Positions 8,582 to 18,021 of a DNA stretch of 64,000 bases are shown here, piece by piece. A program made the translations under genes and the position numbers. This stretch comes from Ancylobacter oerskovii (GTDB lineage Bacteria > Pseudomonadota > Alphaproteobacteria > Rhizobiales > Xanthobacteraceae). The notes under the pieces are model-generated. The model ran no database searches, had not been told where the DNA came from, and saw only the letters and a list, made by a program, of their open reading frames with translations. The stretch's first letter is position 1. Every line of letters begins with the position of its first letter. Where the stretch lies: the NCBI RefSeq assembly GCF_018390555.1, contig NZ_JAHBGB010000019.1, forward strand, positions 186,001 to 250,000. Direction: 5' to 3'.

Positions 8582-10219
8582 ATGAAGGAGGGGCAGATCG
8601 GGTTCGGTCAGGTCGCCGGGGGACAGGCCATGGGAGCGCAAGGCGCGGGAATGCCCGTTCATTGGAGCGTGGTGCTGCCGGACGAGCACGCCACCGGCCG
8701 CCTCGCCATGGACCTCGCCTTCGCGCTGGTGCCGGGCGATCTCGTCACCCTCGACGGCGATCTCGGCGCCGGCAAGTCGACGCTGGCGCGGGCGCTGATC
8801 CGGGCGCTCGCCGACGATCTCGAGCTCGAGGTGCCCAGCCCGACCTTCAATCTCGTGCAGACCTACGACCTGCCGCGCCACCGCGTGGTGCATGCCGATT
8901 TCTACCGGCTCGGCGATCCCGCCGAACTGGAGGAGATCGGCTGGGACGAACTCGCCGATGGCGCCATCGCCCTGGTCGAATGGCCGGAGCGGGTGCCGGC
9001 GCTGCTCAACGCGCCGAACCGGCTGGACGTGCATATCGCCCTGACGCCGGAAGCGAGCGCGACGACCCGGCGCGTCCGGCTGATGGCCTATGGCCGGGTC
9101 GCCGAGGCGCTCCGGCGCATGAAGGCGATCCGCTCGCTGATCGATCTCGCCGGCTTCGGTCCCGCCCGCCGCAAGCATCTGCAGGGCGATGCCTCCACCC
9201 GCGCCTATGAGCGTCTGGTCGGCAAGGCCCGCAACGCCATTCTCATGAACGCGCCGCGCCGGCCGGACGGCCCGCCGGTGCGCGACGGCAAGCCCTACAG
9301 CCAGATCGCCCATCTGGCCGAGGACGTGAAGCCCTTCGTGGCCATGGCGCGCGGCCTCGCGGCGCGCGGCTTCTCGGCCCCGACCATCTATGCCGCCGAT
9401 CTCGCCGGCGGCCTGCTGGTCATCGAGGATCTCGGCGACGAGGGCGTGGTGGCGGGCGTGCCGCCGGCGCCGGTGGCCGAGCGCTACGAGGCGGCCGCCG
9501 ACGTGCTGGCGGCCCTGCACGGCATGGAACTGCCGGCGACGCTCACCGTCTCGCCGGATTGCGACCATACATTGCCGGCTTACGACCTGGCGGCGCTGTT
9601 GATCGAGGTCGAGCTGCTGCTCGACTGGTACATTCCCCATCGGGGCGGCGGGCCGGTGAGCGACGCCATGCGCGCCGAGTTCCGCGGCCTGTGGACGGCG
9701 GCGCTCGCCGGCTCGCTCGCGCTGAAGCCGACCTGGGTGCTGCGCGACTATCATTCGCCGAACCTCATCTGGATGCCGGACCGGCAGGGGCTGGCCCGTG
9801 TCGGCCTCATCGACTTCCAGGACGCGGTGATGGGCCCCGCCGCCTACGACCTCGTCTCGCTGGCGCAGGATGCGCGCGTCGACGTGCCGGAGGAACTGGA
9901 GCTGCACCTGCTCGGCCGCTACATCCGCGACCGGCGGGTGGAGGCGGATTTCGACATCCGCGCCTTCGCGGCCTCCTATGCGGTGATGGGCGCGCAGCGG
10001 GCGACCAAGATCCTCGGCATCTTCGCGCGTCTCGACAAGCGGGACGGCAAGCCGCAATACCTTCGCCATATCCCGCGTATATGGAACTATCTCCAGCGCG
10101 GGCTCGCCTTCACCGATCTCGCGCCGCTGAAGGCCTGGTTCGACCGGCATGTTCCGGCCCCGGACCAGCCCGTCGCCCGCCCCGTCGATCCACCCTCCGA
10201 GCCGCCGCAGACGACATGA
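8582..10219 (+). CDS. TsaE / AmgK fusion: tRNA t6A ATPase domain plus sugar-kinase-like phosphotransferase
   Basis: 545 residues with two domains. About residues 25-170 are TsaE, the P-loop ATPase of the threonylcarbamoyl-adenosine tRNA modification complex: Walker A GDLGAGKST at 59-67, then SPTFNLVQTYD, HADFYRL and LVEWPERV. About residues 185-525 form an aminoglycoside-phosphotransferase-fold kinase: catalytic loop RDYHSPNLIW with D389 and metal-binding D411 in IDFQDA. The second half resembles AmgK, which phosphorylates MurNAc/GlcNAc at the anomeric carbon. The following gene, murU, uses that product and overlaps by 4 bases. Fused forms are known in alphaproteobacteria. The ATG at 8582 follows divL by 3 bases; ATGs at 8630 and 8651 are possible starts nearer the TsaE core. 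Confidence 0.88.
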   Translation: MKEGQIGFGQVAGGQAMGAQGAGMPVHWSVVLPDEHATGRLAMDLAFALVPGDLVTLDGDLGAGKSTLARALIRALADDLELEVPSPTFNLVQTYDLPRHRVVHADFYRLGDPAELEEIGWDELADGAIALVEWPERVPALLNAPNRLDVHIALTPEASATTRRVRLMAYGRVAEALRRMKAIRSLIDLAGFGPARRKHLQGDASTRAYERLVGKARNAILMNAPRRPDGPPVRDGKPYSQIAHLAEDVKPFVAMARGLAARGFSAPTIYAADLAGGLLVIEDLGDEGVVAGVPPAPVAERYEAAADVLAALHGMELPATLTVSPDCDHTLPAYDLAALLIEVELLLDWYIPHRGGGPVSDAMRAEFRGLWTAALAGSLALKPTWVLRDYHSPNLIWMPDRQGLARVGLIDFQDAVMGPAAYDLVSLAQDARVDVPEELELHLLGRYIRDRRVEADFDIRAFAASYAVMGAQRATKILGIFARLDKRDGKPQYLRHIPRIWNYLQRGLAFTDLAPLKAWFDRHVPAPDQPVARPVDPPSEPPQTT

Positions 10220-10935
10220 GCCCTATCCGCAACGCCATGGTGCTCGCCGCCGGCCTCGGCACCCGCATGCGCCCGCTGACCGACGACCGGCCCAAGCCGC
10301 TGGTGGAGGTGGCCGGCCAGCCGCTCATCGACCATGTGCTCGACCGGCTGGCCGATGCCGGCATCGAGACCGCGGTGGTCAACCTGCATTATTTCGCCGA
10401 TCTCCTGGAAGCGCATCTCGCCGGGCGTACCCGCCCGCATGTGGTGTTCTCCGACGAGCGCGGCCTCCTGCTCGACACCGGCGGTGGCATCCGCAAGGCG
10501 CTGCCGCTGCTCGGCGACGGGCCGTTCGTCTCGATCAATTCCGACACCATCTGGATCGAGGGCATCCGCCCCAATCTGCCGAGCCTCATGGCGGAGTTCG
10601 ATCCCGAGCGGATGGATGCGATGCTGCTGCTCGCCGCCGCCACCGGCTCGGTCGGCTATGAGGGACGCGGCGATTTCTCCATGGATGGCGATGGCCGGCT
10701 TACCTTGCGCGGCGAGCGGCTGGTGGCGCCCTTCGTCTATGCCGGGGCGGCGGTGCTCGCGCCGGCGCTGTTCGACGGCGCGCCGGAGGGGCCGTTCTCG
10801 CTGGTGAAGCTGTTCGCCCGCGCCGCCGAGGCCGGTCGGCTGTTCGGGCTGCGCCTCGATGGCGTCTGGATGCATGTCGGCACGCCGGAGGCGATCGGCG
10901 AGGCGGAGCGTGCCGTCAGCCTGTCGACGGAATAG
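10216..10935 (+). CDS. murU: MurU-type N-acetylmuramate alpha-1-phosphate uridylyltransferase
   Basis: 239 residues, nucleotidyltransferase fold. The N-terminus AMVLAAGLGTRMRPLT is the NTP-binding signature, followed by DDRPKPLVEVAGQPLI and the metal-binding SINSDTIW. In Pseudomonas putida, AmgK and MurU convert recycled MurNAc to UDP-MurNAc, bypassing de novo synthesis. The ATG overlaps the stop of the TsaE-AmgK gene (ATGA), strong support for the pathway assignment. GlmU/RfbA-type nucleotidyltransferases share the N-terminal signature, but the short length without a beta-helix domain and the neighbour favour MurU. Confidence 0.88.
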   Translation: MSPIRNAMVLAAGLGTRMRPLTDDRPKPLVEVAGQPLIDHVLDRLADAGIETAVVNLHYFADLLEAHLAGRTRPHVVFSDERGLLLDTGGGIRKALPLLGDGPFVSINSDTIWIEGIRPNLPSLMAEFDPERMDAMLLLAAATGSVGYEGRGDFSMDGDGRLTLRGERLVAPFVYAGAAVLAPALFDGAPEGPFSLVKLFARAAEAGRLFGLRLDGVWMHVGTPEAIGEAERAVSLSTE

Positions 10936-11000
10936 GCGACGAGGCCTTTCCCGCCGGCATCCTCTAAGATCGGCGGGCACACGATTCGACAGGCCCCAGC

Positions 11001-14000
11001 ATGCCGGCGTCGCAGACATCGTTCGATTTCGGGAAGGCGGCGGGAGAGGCCGGGCCGGAGCCGGTCAGGACGGCGCGCCGGCCCGCGCGGGTCTTCACCA
11101 TTCCCGCTTCGGCTCCGTTTCTGCCCGTGCTCGCCGAGGCGCTGCTCGACGGCACGCTGGTGCCCGGCTTCGCGCCGCGCGGCGATCCCCTGGCGCTGGC
11201 TTCCGCCACCGTCTACCTGCCGACCCGCCGCGCCGGCCGGCTGTTCGCCGAGGAACTGCGCCGGCGCATGGGCGGCACCACGCTGCTGCCGAAGATCGTC
11301 CCGGTCGGCGATGTCGACGAGGATGCGCTGATCTTCGCGGAGGAAAGCGCCGGCCCGCCGAAGGCGGTCGCCTCGACGACCCGGCGACTGGCGCTGGCCA
11401 GCCTCGTCGGCAAATGGCGGGCGGCGCTGGGCGAGGAGGACGGGCGCAGCGCGGTGGCGGCCGGTCCCGGCGCCGGTCTCGCGCTGGCCGACGCGCTGGC
11501 CGGGCTGATCGACGAGATGGCGGCGCAGCAGGTGCCGTGGTCGCGGCTCGACGATCTGGTGCCCGGCGAGCATGACCGCTACTGGGACATGGCGCTCGAC
11601 TTCCTCAAGATCGCCCGCGAGGTGTGGCCGGCGCTGCGCGGCGAGGAGGTCGACGCCGCGCTGCGCCGCGACCGGCTGATCGACGCCGAGGCGGCGCGGC
11701 TGGCGGCGCTCGGGGAAGCCGCCCCGCCGGTGGTGGCCGCCGGCTCCACCGGCTCGATGCCGGCGACGGCGCGCCTGCTCGATGCGGTGTCGCGGCTGCC
11801 GCGCGGGGCGCTGGTGCTGCCGGGCCTCGACCGCCACATGTCGGAGGTCGACTGGAACGCGCTCACCCGCGAGCCGGATCCGGCGCCCAGCCATCCGCAA
11901 TATGGCCTGGCGCGGCTGCTCAGCGGCATGCATCTGCGCCGCGCGGAGGTGGTTCCGCTCGCCGAGCCCGCCGCGCCGCATCGCGAGCTGCTGCTCTCGG
12001 AAGCGCTGCTGCCGGCCGAGGCGACGCAGGGCTGGGCGCGCCTTGCCGAGCGCCTGCCGGAGGCGGACCGGGCGACGGCGCTGGCCGATGTCACGCTGAT
12101 CGAGGCGGACGACGCCCGCGAGGAGGCGCTGGCCATCGCGCTGGTGCTGCGCGAGACGCTGGAGGCCGAGGCGCGGCGGGCGGCGCTCATCACCCCGGAT
12201 CGCGACCTCGCCCGTCGCGTCGCCGCCGAGCTGCTGCGCTTCGGCATCGCCATCGACGATTCCGCCGGCGAGCCATTGTCGGAGAGCGGCGCCGGCCGGT
12301 TCGCGCGGCTGATCGCCGACGCGGCGGCCGAGCGTCTGGCGCCGTTGCCGCTCGCGGCGCTGCTGCGTCACGCGGCGGCGCGCTTCGGGCTCGACCGGGC
12401 GGCGCTCGCGCAGGCGACAGATGCGCTGGAGCTGATGGTGCTGCGCGGCCCGCGCCCGGCGCCCGGCGCCGAAGGACTGGCCGCGGCGGTCGCCGGCTTC
12501 CGGCCGGAGGACTGGCACCGCGACGATCCCCGCCGCATGGTCGATATCGACCGGCGGGAGCGGGCGGCCGATCTGGCGCGACGGCTCGGCGAGGCGCTGG
12601 CGCCGCTCAGCGGCCTCGGACCGGGGCTGCACGGTTTCGCCGATCTCGTCGATGCCCATCGTGCGGCGGTGATGGCGGCGCTCGCTGAGGAGGGGGGCGC
12701 GCGCGAGGCGACGCCGGACGAGGCGGCGCTCGCCGCGGCCTTCGACGAACTGGCGGCCGGCGCGCCGCTCGCACCGGCGATGAGCCTTGCCGACTATGCG
12801 GCGGCGCTGCCGCTTCTGCTCGCCAGCACGCCGGTGCGGCCGCCGCTCGACGCCGGGGCGCGGCTGCGCATCTACGGTCCCCTGGAAGCGCGCCTCGTCC
12901 ATGTCGACCGCGTGGTGCTGGCGAGCCTCGTCGAGGATGTCTGGCCGGCCATGCCGCGGCCGGACCCGTGGCTGAGCCGGCCGATGCGCGCCGCGCTTGG
13001 CCTCGATGTCCCGGAACGGCGGATCGGCCTGGCGGCGCACGACTTCGCCCAGGCTTGCGGCGCACCGGAGCTCGTCCTCACCTATCCGCGCAAGCTGGGC
13101 GGCGCGCCGACCGTGCCCTCCCGCTTCCTGCAGCGCCTCGCGGCGGTGGGCGGGCGAGCCTCGTGGGAGGCCGCCCGTGCCCGCGGCGAGCGCTGGCGGC
13201 GTGTGGCCGCCGTGCTCGATGTCGAGCCGGCGAAGGAGCGCATCAAGCGGCCGGCGCCGACCCCGCCGGCCGAGCTGCGGCCCACCCGGCTCAGCGTGAC
13301 CGAGATCGAGACCTTCCTGCGCGATCCCTACGCCATCTATGCGCGGCATGTGCTCGGGCTGCGGCCGCTGGATCCGCTCGACGCCGCGCCGGGGGCCGGC
13401 GAGCGCGGCACCGCCATCCACGAGGCGCTGGGCGAGTTCGCCAAGGCCCATCCCGGGGTACTGCCGGCGGACGCGGCGGCACGCCTCGCGGCCTTCGGGC
13501 GCGCGGCCTTCGCGCCGCTCGCCGCCTTCCCGGCGGAGCACGCGCTGTGGTGGGCGCGCTTCGAGAAGCTGATCCCGCTCTATCTCGCCTGGGAGCGCGG
13601 GCGTCGCGCCGGGCTCGACCGGGTGATCGCCGAGGCCGGTGGGCACCTGTTGATCCCCGGCACGCGCGGGCCGTTCCGGCTCAACGCCTATGCCGATCGC
13701 ATCGAGCAGCGCCGGGGCGGCGGCCTCGCCCTTCTCGACTTCAAGACCGGCATGGTGCCGACGGCGAAGCAGACCCGCGCCAATTACTCGCCGCAGCTGC
13801 CGCTCGAAGCCGCCATCGCCACGCGCGGCGGCTTCGAGGGCGTGCCGGGCGAGCCGGCGGTGGAACTCGCCTATGTGAAGCTCGGTACCGCCGTGCTCAA
13901 GGAGATCTCCGCCATCGACAAGGACGCGACGGCGCTCGGCCTTGCCGAGGACGCGCTGGAGCGGGTGACGGTGCTGATCCGCGCCTTCGAGAACCCCGCC

Positions 14001-14111
14001 CAGCCCTATATCGCGCTGCGCCGTACGCAGTTTCGCGGCCGTTCCGGCCCCTATGATCATCTGGCGCGGGTGCGCGAATGGTCGATCGGCGAAGAGGAGG
14101 AGGCGGAATGA
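11001..14111 (+). CDS. addB: AddB, double-strand-break repair helicase/nuclease subunit (alphaproteobacterial type)
   Basis: 1036 residues. Partner of AddA in the RecBCD-like complex that resects broken ends and loads RecA. The N-terminal region is an inactivated superfamily-1 helicase fold (YLPTRRAGRLFAEEL, then helicase-like remnants); the C-terminal RecB-type nuclease domain shows LSVTEIETFLRDPYAIYARHVL, GTAIHEALGEF, and the catalytic LLDFKTGMVPTAKQ. It ends 4 bases into addA (ATGA overlap). The start at 11001 follows the murU stop by 65 bases. Length and paired gene order match the alphaproteobacterial AddAB group. Confidence 0.95.
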   Translation: MPASQTSFDFGKAAGEAGPEPVRTARRPARVFTIPASAPFLPVLAEALLDGTLVPGFAPRGDPLALASATVYLPTRRAGRLFAEELRRRMGGTTLLPKIVPVGDVDEDALIFAEESAGPPKAVASTTRRLALASLVGKWRAALGEEDGRSAVAAGPGAGLALADALAGLIDEMAAQQVPWSRLDDLVPGEHDRYWDMALDFLKIAREVWPALRGEEVDAALRRDRLIDAEAARLAALGEAAPPVVAAGSTGSMPATARLLDAVSRLPRGALVLPGLDRHMSEVDWNALTREPDPAPSHPQYGLARLLSGMHLRRAEVVPLAEPAAPHRELLLSEALLPAEATQGWARLAERLPEADRATALADVTLIEADDAREEALAIALVLRETLEAEARRAALITPDRDLARRVAAELLRFGIAIDDSAGEPLSESGAGRFARLIADAAAERLAPLPLAALLRHAAARFGLDRAALAQATDALELMVLRGPRPAPGAEGLAAAVAGFRPEDWHRDDPRRMVDIDRRERAADLARRLGEALAPLSGLGPGLHGFADLVDAHRAAVMAALAEEGGAREATPDEAALAAAFDELAAGAPLAPAMSLADYAAALPLLLASTPVRPPLDAGARLRIYGPLEARLVHVDRVVLASLVEDVWPAMPRPDPWLSRPMRAALGLDVPERRIGLAAHDFAQACGAPELVLTYPRKLGGAPTVPSRFLQRLAAVGGRASWEAARARGERWRRVAAVLDVEPAKERIKRPAPTPPAELRPTRLSVTEIETFLRDPYAIYARHVLGLRPLDPLDAAPGAGERGTAIHEALGEFAKAHPGVLPADAAARLAAFGRAAFAPLAAFPAEHALWWARFEKLIPLYLAWERGRRAGLDRVIAEAGGHLLIPGTRGPFRLNAYADRIEQRRGGGLALLDFKTGMVPTAKQTRANYSPQLPLEAAIATRGGFEGVPGEPAVELAYVKLGTAVLKEISAIDKDATALGLAEDALERVTVLIRAFENPAQPYIALRRTQFRGRSGPYDHLARVREWSIGEEEEAE

Positions 14112-17100
14112 GCGAGGCCCCGGCCCTGTCCGCCGCGCTCGGCGCCGCCACGGCGCTGCAGACGCGCGCCTCCGATCCGGGCCTGTCGGTGTGGGTCTCG
14201 GCCAATGCCGGCGCCGGCAAGACGCATGTGCTCGCCCGCCGGGTGATCCGGCTGCTGCTGCGCGGCGTGCCGCCCGGGCGCATCCTCTGCCTGACCTATA
14301 CCAAGGCCGCCGCCGCCAACATGGCCAATCGGGTGCTCGCCATATTGCGCGACTGGGCGGTGATGGACGACGCCTCGCTGGACCGGGCGATCCTCGCCAG
14401 CGACGGCGGCGACCCGGCGCCGCTGCGGGCCCGCGCCCGCTCGCTGTTCGCCCTGGCGCTGGAGACGCCGGGCGGGCTGAAGATCCAGACCATCCACGCC
14501 TTTTGCGGCCATCTGCTGCGGGCCTTCCCCTTCGAGGCCGGGGTGCCGGCCGGCTTCCGCTCGCTGGAGGATGCCCAGCGGCTGGAACTGCTCGCTCTGG
14601 TGCGGGCGCGCATCGTCCACGAGGCGGCGGGCGCGCCGGACACCCCGCTCGGGCAGGCGCTGGCGCTGATCATCGGCGAGGTCGCCGATGGCGGGCTGGA
14701 CGAATTGCTCGCCGCCCTGCTCGACGCGCCGGATGCGCTCGATGCCGGCGAGGCGGACCTTGCCGGTCTCGTCGGCCTCGATCCGGTGGAAGCCAGTGCG
14801 GTTCTCGCCCGGCGCCTCGTCGAGGAGGCGCTGATCCCGCGCGGGGCGTGGCGCGGCATGGCCGAGGCGCTGCTCGCCGCCGGCGGCAATGCCGCCCGGC
14901 GCGGCGCCGACCTCCTCGCGGCCGCCGAGGCGGCGGAGGACGAGGTGGCCGAGGCCTATGCCAATGTGTTCCTCAAGGCCGATGGCGACGCCTATGCCGA
15001 CAAGTTCCTCGGCTCCGGCGAGGTGCGCGCGGCCTTCCCGGCGCTCACCGCCGAGCGCGACCGCGTCGCTCTGCTCGGTCCCCGCCTCGCCGCCGCCCGC
15101 GCGGTGGAGCGGAGCCTGGCGGCGCTGGAGCTCGGGCGCGCCGCCCGCCGGCTCTACGAGGAGGCGAAGGCCGCGCGCGGCATGCTCGACTTCGCCGATC
15201 TCGTCACCGCGGCGCGGCGGCTGCTCGGTTCCGGCGCCTCCGCCTGGGTGCATTACAAGCTCGACCGCGGCATCGATCATGTGCTGCTCGACGAGGCGCA
15301 GGACACCAGCCCCGAGCAATGGGAGGTGATCCAGCCGCTGGTGATGGAGTTCTTCGCCGGCGAGGGCGCGCGGGAGCCGGCGGCCGAGGCGCCCCGTACG
15401 CTCTTCGTGGTCGGCGACGAGAAGCAGTCGATCTTCTCCTTCCAGGGCGCCGATCCCAGCCGCTTCGACGCCATGCGCGAGGAGTTCTCCCGCCATGCGC
15501 CGGAGGGCGTCTTCCATCATGTGAAGCTGCAGCATTCCTTCCGTTCGGCGCCGGGCATCCTCGCGGCGGTCGACGAGGTGTTTTCCCGCGAGACCGCGTA
15601 TCGCGGGCTGACCGCGGTAGCCGAGCGCACCGTGCATGTGCCGATCCACGCGCAGCTGCCGGCCCGCGTCGAGATCTGGGAGCCGGAGGCGCCGGTGGAG
15701 TGGGAGGAGTCCGATGCCTGGCAGCGCCCGCTCGACGCCCCGCGCCATGACGATCCGGTCAGCCGGCTGGCCGACAAGATCGCCGCCCATGTCCGGGCGC
15801 TGATCGACGAGGGCGCGCCGGTGCAGGATCGGCATGGCCCGCGCGCCGCCCGTCCCGGCGATTTCCTGGTGCTGGTGCGCCGGCGCGGCGCGCTGTTCGA
15901 GGCGGTGATCCGCGCCCTCAAGCAGGTGGGCGTCGCGGTGGCCGGTGCCGACCGGCTGGTGGTGGCCGAGCATATCGCGGTGATGGATCTCGCCGCGCTC
16001 GGCGAGGCGCTGCTGTCGCCCGACGACGAGCTGTCGCTGGCGAGCGCGCTGAAGAGCCCGCTCTTCGGCTTCGACGACGAGGACCTCATCGCGCTGTTGC
16101 CGAACCGCGCCGCGCGGCTGATCGACGAACTCACCCGTCGGGCCGATGAGAGGCCGCGCTGGCGGGCGGCGGTGGAGCGGCTCGAGCGCCTGCGCCTGGA
16201 AGCCGTCAGCCTGCGGCCCTTCGATTTCTACGCCCGCGTGCTCGGGCGCGAGCGCGGCCGCGCGCTGATGCTGGCGCGGCTGGGGCCGGAGGCGGCGGAC
16301 GCGCTCGACGAGATGCTGGCGATCGCCCGGGCCTATGAGGGGGCGGAGGCGCCCTCGCTCGCCGGCTTCCTGGCCTTTCTGCGCGGCGGCGAGGCGCAGG
16401 CCAAGCGCGACATGGAGGCCGGGCGCGACCAGGTCCGCGTGATGACCGTTCACGGCGCCAAGGGGCTGGAGGCGCCCTATGTCGTGCTCGCCGACACCAC
16501 CTCCGGGCCACAGAAAAGTCCGCGCGGCGGGTTGCTGGCGGGGCGGCGGCCGGATGGCCGGCGGGTTCTGCTGGTCGCGCGGCAGAAGGCGAAGGACACG
16601 CCGGCGATGAAGTGGCTGCGCCAGCACGCCGAGGCGGCGCAGATGGATGAATATCGCCGCCTGCTCTATGTCGCGCTGACCCGCGCCGAAAGCGCGCTGG
16701 TGCTGTGCGGCGCCGACGGCAAGCGGAGCCGGCCGGCCGATTGCTGGTACGACGTGGTGCGCGAGGCGCTGGAGCCGCAGGCGGAGCCGGCGCCGGCCAT
16801 CGGCTTTCCCGGCACGGTGCTGCGCTGGCGCGCGACGTCCGAGCCTGTGGTGTCGATGCCGGCGCCGGCATCCGTGCCGGTGCCGGACGAGCGTGCCGGC
16901 GAGGTCGCGCTCGCCCGCCGGCTGGCGTCGCCGGTGGCGCCGGACGAGCCGCATGCGCGGCTGCGCCCGTCGCAGTCCTTGCTGGCCGCTGCCTCGCTGG
17001 CCGCCGCCTCGCCGGAACAGGCGCAGATGCTGGCGCGCGGCGCCTTGCTGCACCGGCTGTTCGCGGCGCTGGCGCCGCTGCCGGAGCCGCAGCGCGCGAC

Positions 17101-17524
17101 GGCCGGCCACCGCGTGCTGGCGCTGGCCGGGGCGGGGGACGGCGAAGAGCTGCTCGCCGAGGCGCTGGCGACGCTCGCCTTGCCGGCGCTGGCGGCGCTG
17201 TTCGCATCGGAAGGGCGGGCGGAGGTGGATATCGCCGGCGTTCTCGCCGACGGCACGCTGGTCAATGGCCGGATCGACCGGCTGGTGGTGAGCGCGGACC
17301 GTGTGCTGGTCGCCGATTTCAAGACCGACCGCCGGGTGCCGGCGGGCCTTGCCGCGGTGCCGCGCGCGCATCTCGACCAGATCGTCGCCTATGCGAGGCT
17401 GCTGGCGCGGCTCTATCCCGGCCGGCGGATCGAGCCGCTGCTCATCTATACCGCCGGCCCGCGGGTGCTGGCGCTCACCGAGGCGCGGCTGTGGACGGAC
17501 GGCGAGGGGCTCACGTCGGAGTGA
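14108..17524 (+). CDS. addA: AddA, helicase-nuclease subunit of the AddAB recombination complex
   Basis: 1138 residues, UvrD/RecB-type superfamily-1 helicase with C-terminal nuclease. Walker A ANAGAGKTHVLARR at residues 32-45; motif Ia TYTKAAAANMANR; Walker B LLDEAQDTSPEQW; motif III VGDEKQSIFSFQGADP; motif V/VI VMTVHGAKGLEAPYV and LLYVALTRAE; nuclease motif VADFKTDR near residue 1075 followed by DQIVAYARLL. The start overlaps the addB stop. After the stop, 86 bases precede trxA. In this group AddA drives unwinding and both subunits carry nuclease sites. Assignment is secure. Confidence 0.96.
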   Translation: MSEAPALSAALGAATALQTRASDPGLSVWVSANAGAGKTHVLARRVIRLLLRGVPPGRILCLTYTKAAAANMANRVLAILRDWAVMDDASLDRAILASDGGDPAPLRARARSLFALALETPGGLKIQTIHAFCGHLLRAFPFEAGVPAGFRSLEDAQRLELLALVRARIVHEAAGAPDTPLGQALALIIGEVADGGLDELLAALLDAPDALDAGEADLAGLVGLDPVEASAVLARRLVEEALIPRGAWRGMAEALLAAGGNAARRGADLLAAAEAAEDEVAEAYANVFLKADGDAYADKFLGSGEVRAAFPALTAERDRVALLGPRLAAARAVERSLAALELGRAARRLYEEAKAARGMLDFADLVTAARRLLGSGASAWVHYKLDRGIDHVLLDEAQDTSPEQWEVIQPLVMEFFAGEGAREPAAEAPRTLFVVGDEKQSIFSFQGADPSRFDAMREEFSRHAPEGVFHHVKLQHSFRSAPGILAAVDEVFSRETAYRGLTAVAERTVHVPIHAQLPARVEIWEPEAPVEWEESDAWQRPLDAPRHDDPVSRLADKIAAHVRALIDEGAPVQDRHGPRAARPGDFLVLVRRRGALFEAVIRALKQVGVAVAGADRLVVAEHIAVMDLAALGEALLSPDDELSLASALKSPLFGFDDEDLIALLPNRAARLIDELTRRADERPRWRAAVERLERLRLEAVSLRPFDFYARVLGRERGRALMLARLGPEAADALDEMLAIARAYEGAEAPSLAGFLAFLRGGEAQAKRDMEAGRDQVRVMTVHGAKGLEAPYVVLADTTSGPQKSPRGGLLAGRRPDGRRVLLVARQKAKDTPAMKWLRQHAEAAQMDEYRRLLYVALTRAESALVLCGADGKRSRPADCWYDVVREALEPQAEPAPAIGFPGTVLRWRATSEPVVSMPAPASVPVPDERAGEVALARRLASPVAPDEPHARLRPSQSLLAAASLAAASPEQAQMLARGALLHRLFAALAPLPEPQRATAGHRVLALAGAGDGEELLAEALATLALPALAALFASEGRAEVDIAGVLADGTLVNGRIDRLVVSADRVLVADFKTDRRVPAGLAAVPRAHLDQIVAYARLLARLYPGRRIEPLLIYTAGPRVLALTEARLWTDGEGLTSE

Positions 17525-17531
17525 CGGTGCC

Positions 17532-17560
17532 TTGACGCGGGTGGGGGGCGATACCTACCT
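17532..17560 (+). promoter_or_regulatory. Candidate trxA promoter
   Basis: TTGACG at 17532-17537, then a 17-base spacer and CTACCT at 17555-17560. The -35 box is good and the -10 box weak, about 50 bases before the trxA start. Position after addA and before a highly expressed gene makes a separate promoter reasonable. Confidence 0.35.
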
Positions 17561-17610
17561 TCAGTCCAACTTCATTTCCCCCTGCGGGGGATTCGCGGAA
17601 AGGGTACGCC

Positions 17611-17931
17611 ATGGGCGTCGAAAAGGTGTCGGACCAGTCGTTCGAGTCCGACGTGATCAAGTCCTCCGAGCCGGTGCTGGTCGATTTCTGGGCCGAATGG
17701 TGCGGCCCCTGCCGCATGGTCGCCCCGGTGCTCGACGAGGTCGCCGGCGAGATGGACGGCAAGCTGAAGATCGTGAAGCTCAACGTCGACGAGAATCCCG
17801 CCGTCGCGTCCAAATACGGCATCATGTCGATCCCGACGCTGCTGCTGTTCAAGGACGGCCAGCTCGCCGCCCGCCAGGTCGGCGCCGCCCCCAAGGCGAA
17901 GCTGGTGCAGTGGATCAACAGCTCCATCTGA
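17611..17931 (+). CDS. trxA: Thioredoxin 1
   Basis: 106 residues, the standard single-domain thioredoxin length. The active-site WCGPC is in [16 protein letters not shown], and the cis-proline follows in [14 protein letters not shown]. General cytoplasmic disulfide reductant for ribonucleotide reductase, peroxiredoxins and methionine sulfoxide reductase. It lies last in a run of plus-strand genes and is followed 27 bases later by a very strong terminator. The addA-trxA neighbourhood is common in alphaproteobacteria. Confidence 0.97.
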   Translation: MGVEKVSDQSFESDVIKSSEPVLVDFWAEWCGPCRMVAPVLDEVAGEMDGKLKIVKLNVDENPAVASKYGIMSIPTLLLFKDGQLAARQVGAAPKAKLVQWINSSI

Positions 17932-17958
17932 TCGGGTACTGATCCCAGACATGACAAA

Positions 17959-17989
17959 CCCCGGAGCGGTTCGCCGCTCCGGGGTTTTT
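17959..17989 (+). terminator. Rho-independent terminator after trxA
   Basis: Perfect 11-base-pair stem CCCCGGAGCGG (17959-17969) with CCGCTCCGGGG (17974-17984), a stable TTCG tetraloop and a run of five T. It may also weakly serve gpmA on the minus strand, which ends 33 bases away, though the T-run on that side is only three. Confidence 0.93.
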
Positions 17990-18021
17990 CGTTGGGCGAT
18001 GGCGTGTCGCGCGCCGCCGGC

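Noticed and set aside
5939-10150. A 1403-codon minus-strand open frame opposite divL and tsaE-amgK
   Set aside because: The sequence is Arg/His/Gly-rich without domains, typical of the antisense of GC-rich coding DNA; the plus-strand genes there have clear motifs.
10737-17371. Two minus-strand frames of over 1100 codons opposite addB and addA
   Set aside because: Same high-GC artefact; AddA and AddB motifs are intact on the plus strand.
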